A DNA stretch of 64,000 bases from Omphiscola glabra (taxonomy: Eukaryota; Mollusca; Gastropoda; Lymnaeidae), in assembly GCA_964017045.1 (NCBI GenBank), contig OZ024808.1, positions 23,812,918-23,876,917 on the forward strand, written 5' to 3'. Position 1 is the first letter of the stretch. Each line of letters starts with the position of its first letter. Shown in pieces: positions 63,380 to 64,000 of the stretch. A program made the position numbers and the translations under genes. The notes beneath the pieces are model-generated. The model saw only the letters and a program-made list of their open reading frames with translations. It was not told the DNA's origin and searched no databases.

Positions 63380-64000
63380 TTTTGAAATGAAAGGGACGTA
63401 ACAATCATGACACTTGCGTTTCACTCGATTTTCCTTAGTTATCGTCCCTGCGGGTGGACGAGATCCACTCTTAGGGAATCTCTTTTATTTATTTTGCTTA
63501 TGGTGTGTCCCGCATTCTCTTCACCCCCCCCCCATGTCAAGGTCATGGAATCAGTGGCAGAGTGTGTGTGTGTTGATAATTTGGGAGAAATGAGGTGTGT
63601 GAGCGAGGTAAACGACTTTCGTGTCACGGACGGGTGAAGGACTTGTGAGATGTTTAAGGTATAAAAAGGGGGTTAACTGTTATGTTGGAGAGAGAGAGAT
63701 TATTATGTTCGAGAGAGAGGCTGATATGTTCACGAACGAGCTGTGTGTGTGTCCGAGTCTGACGGAGACGTATTGTGAACGAATGATTTGCGGTGTACCT
63801 ACGGACTGTGGAGTTGGTATTATATGCATTGCGCGATGTACTATTGAGAAATAAAGAGCATTAACCAATGGACTTGTTGTGTTGTGCCTCGGACTTAATA
63901 GATTTATTAAATGTACTATAGAGAGGAGCAGAGATGTCGTAAGTGATCGTCAGAGTAGAGTATAGTCGCACTCTGCCGCTCGTCGACCCTAGACAAACAT
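63380..64000 (+). other. LTR-like sequence at the window end
   Basis: A TATA-like GTATAAAAAGGG near 63660 is followed by GAGAGA tracts and GAAATAAAG near 63849, the same order as in the solo LTR at 8.6-9.1 kb. Neither terminus nor a target duplication could be fixed. Tentative. Confidence 0.3.

Overview
The window is animal nuclear DNA: AT-rich, with short spliced exons (GT/AG introns), 3'-end AATAAA signals and many transposon relics. A temptin domain, the family of a sea-hare water-borne pheromone protein, heads one gene. This points to a mollusc, probably a heterobranch gastropod; the species cannot be fixed from sequence alone.

Three host genes are visible. (1) On the plus strand, about 10.1-27.8 kb, 18 clear exons plus a proposed short terminal exon encode about 940 residues. 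They give armadillo-like repeats, then three fibronectin type III domains, then a long basic/Ser-rich tail; the 5' end was not found. (2) On the plus strand, about 42.5-57.7 kb, 11 exons encode a secreted or membrane-tethered protein in which a temptin domain is fused to a copper type II, ascorbate-dependent (DBH/MOXD-like) monooxygenase. The expected copper ligands (HHM, IHYNN, HMH, EMC) are all present. (3) On the minus strand, about 59.9-62.5 kb, the last three exons of a medium-chain acyl-CoA dehydrogenase (ACADM-like) are present, including the catalytic YEGT motif; upstream exons lie beyond the window or were not recognised.

Layout: 0-10 kb is gene-poor and holds nested MITEs, satellites, LINE 3' ends and a solo LTR. 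10-28 kb is gene 1. 28-42 kb is intergenic, with LINE fragments in opposing orientations, five or more minisatellites and a tRNA-like SINE. 42-58 kb is gene 2, whose introns carry an 18-bp, 2-kb satellite, Helitron-like repeats, two Penelope-like element (PLE) 3' ends and MITEs. 58-64 kb holds LINE 3' ends, the ACADM exons, a 20-bp satellite and LINE/LTR-like debris.

The most unusual pattern is that tandem repeats repeatedly begin inside the last bases of an exon and copy the exon end together with its 5' splice site. This is clear at three exons of gene 2 (near 51.57, 53.77 and 54.87 kb) and present in degraded form in gene 1 (22.4 kb) and the ACADM gene (62.3 kb). Two of the gene 2 arrays have units divisible by three and stay open in the exon's frame, so use of downstream donor copies would insert whole peptide repeats, in one case repeats of the copper-binding HxH segment.

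The mobile-element content includes at least ten hAT-type MITEs with 8-bp target duplications. It also includes a PLE fragment with GIY-YIG coding sequence, a hammerhead-like core and a 15-bp target duplication, and a SINE whose 3' tail matches a LINE family in the same window.
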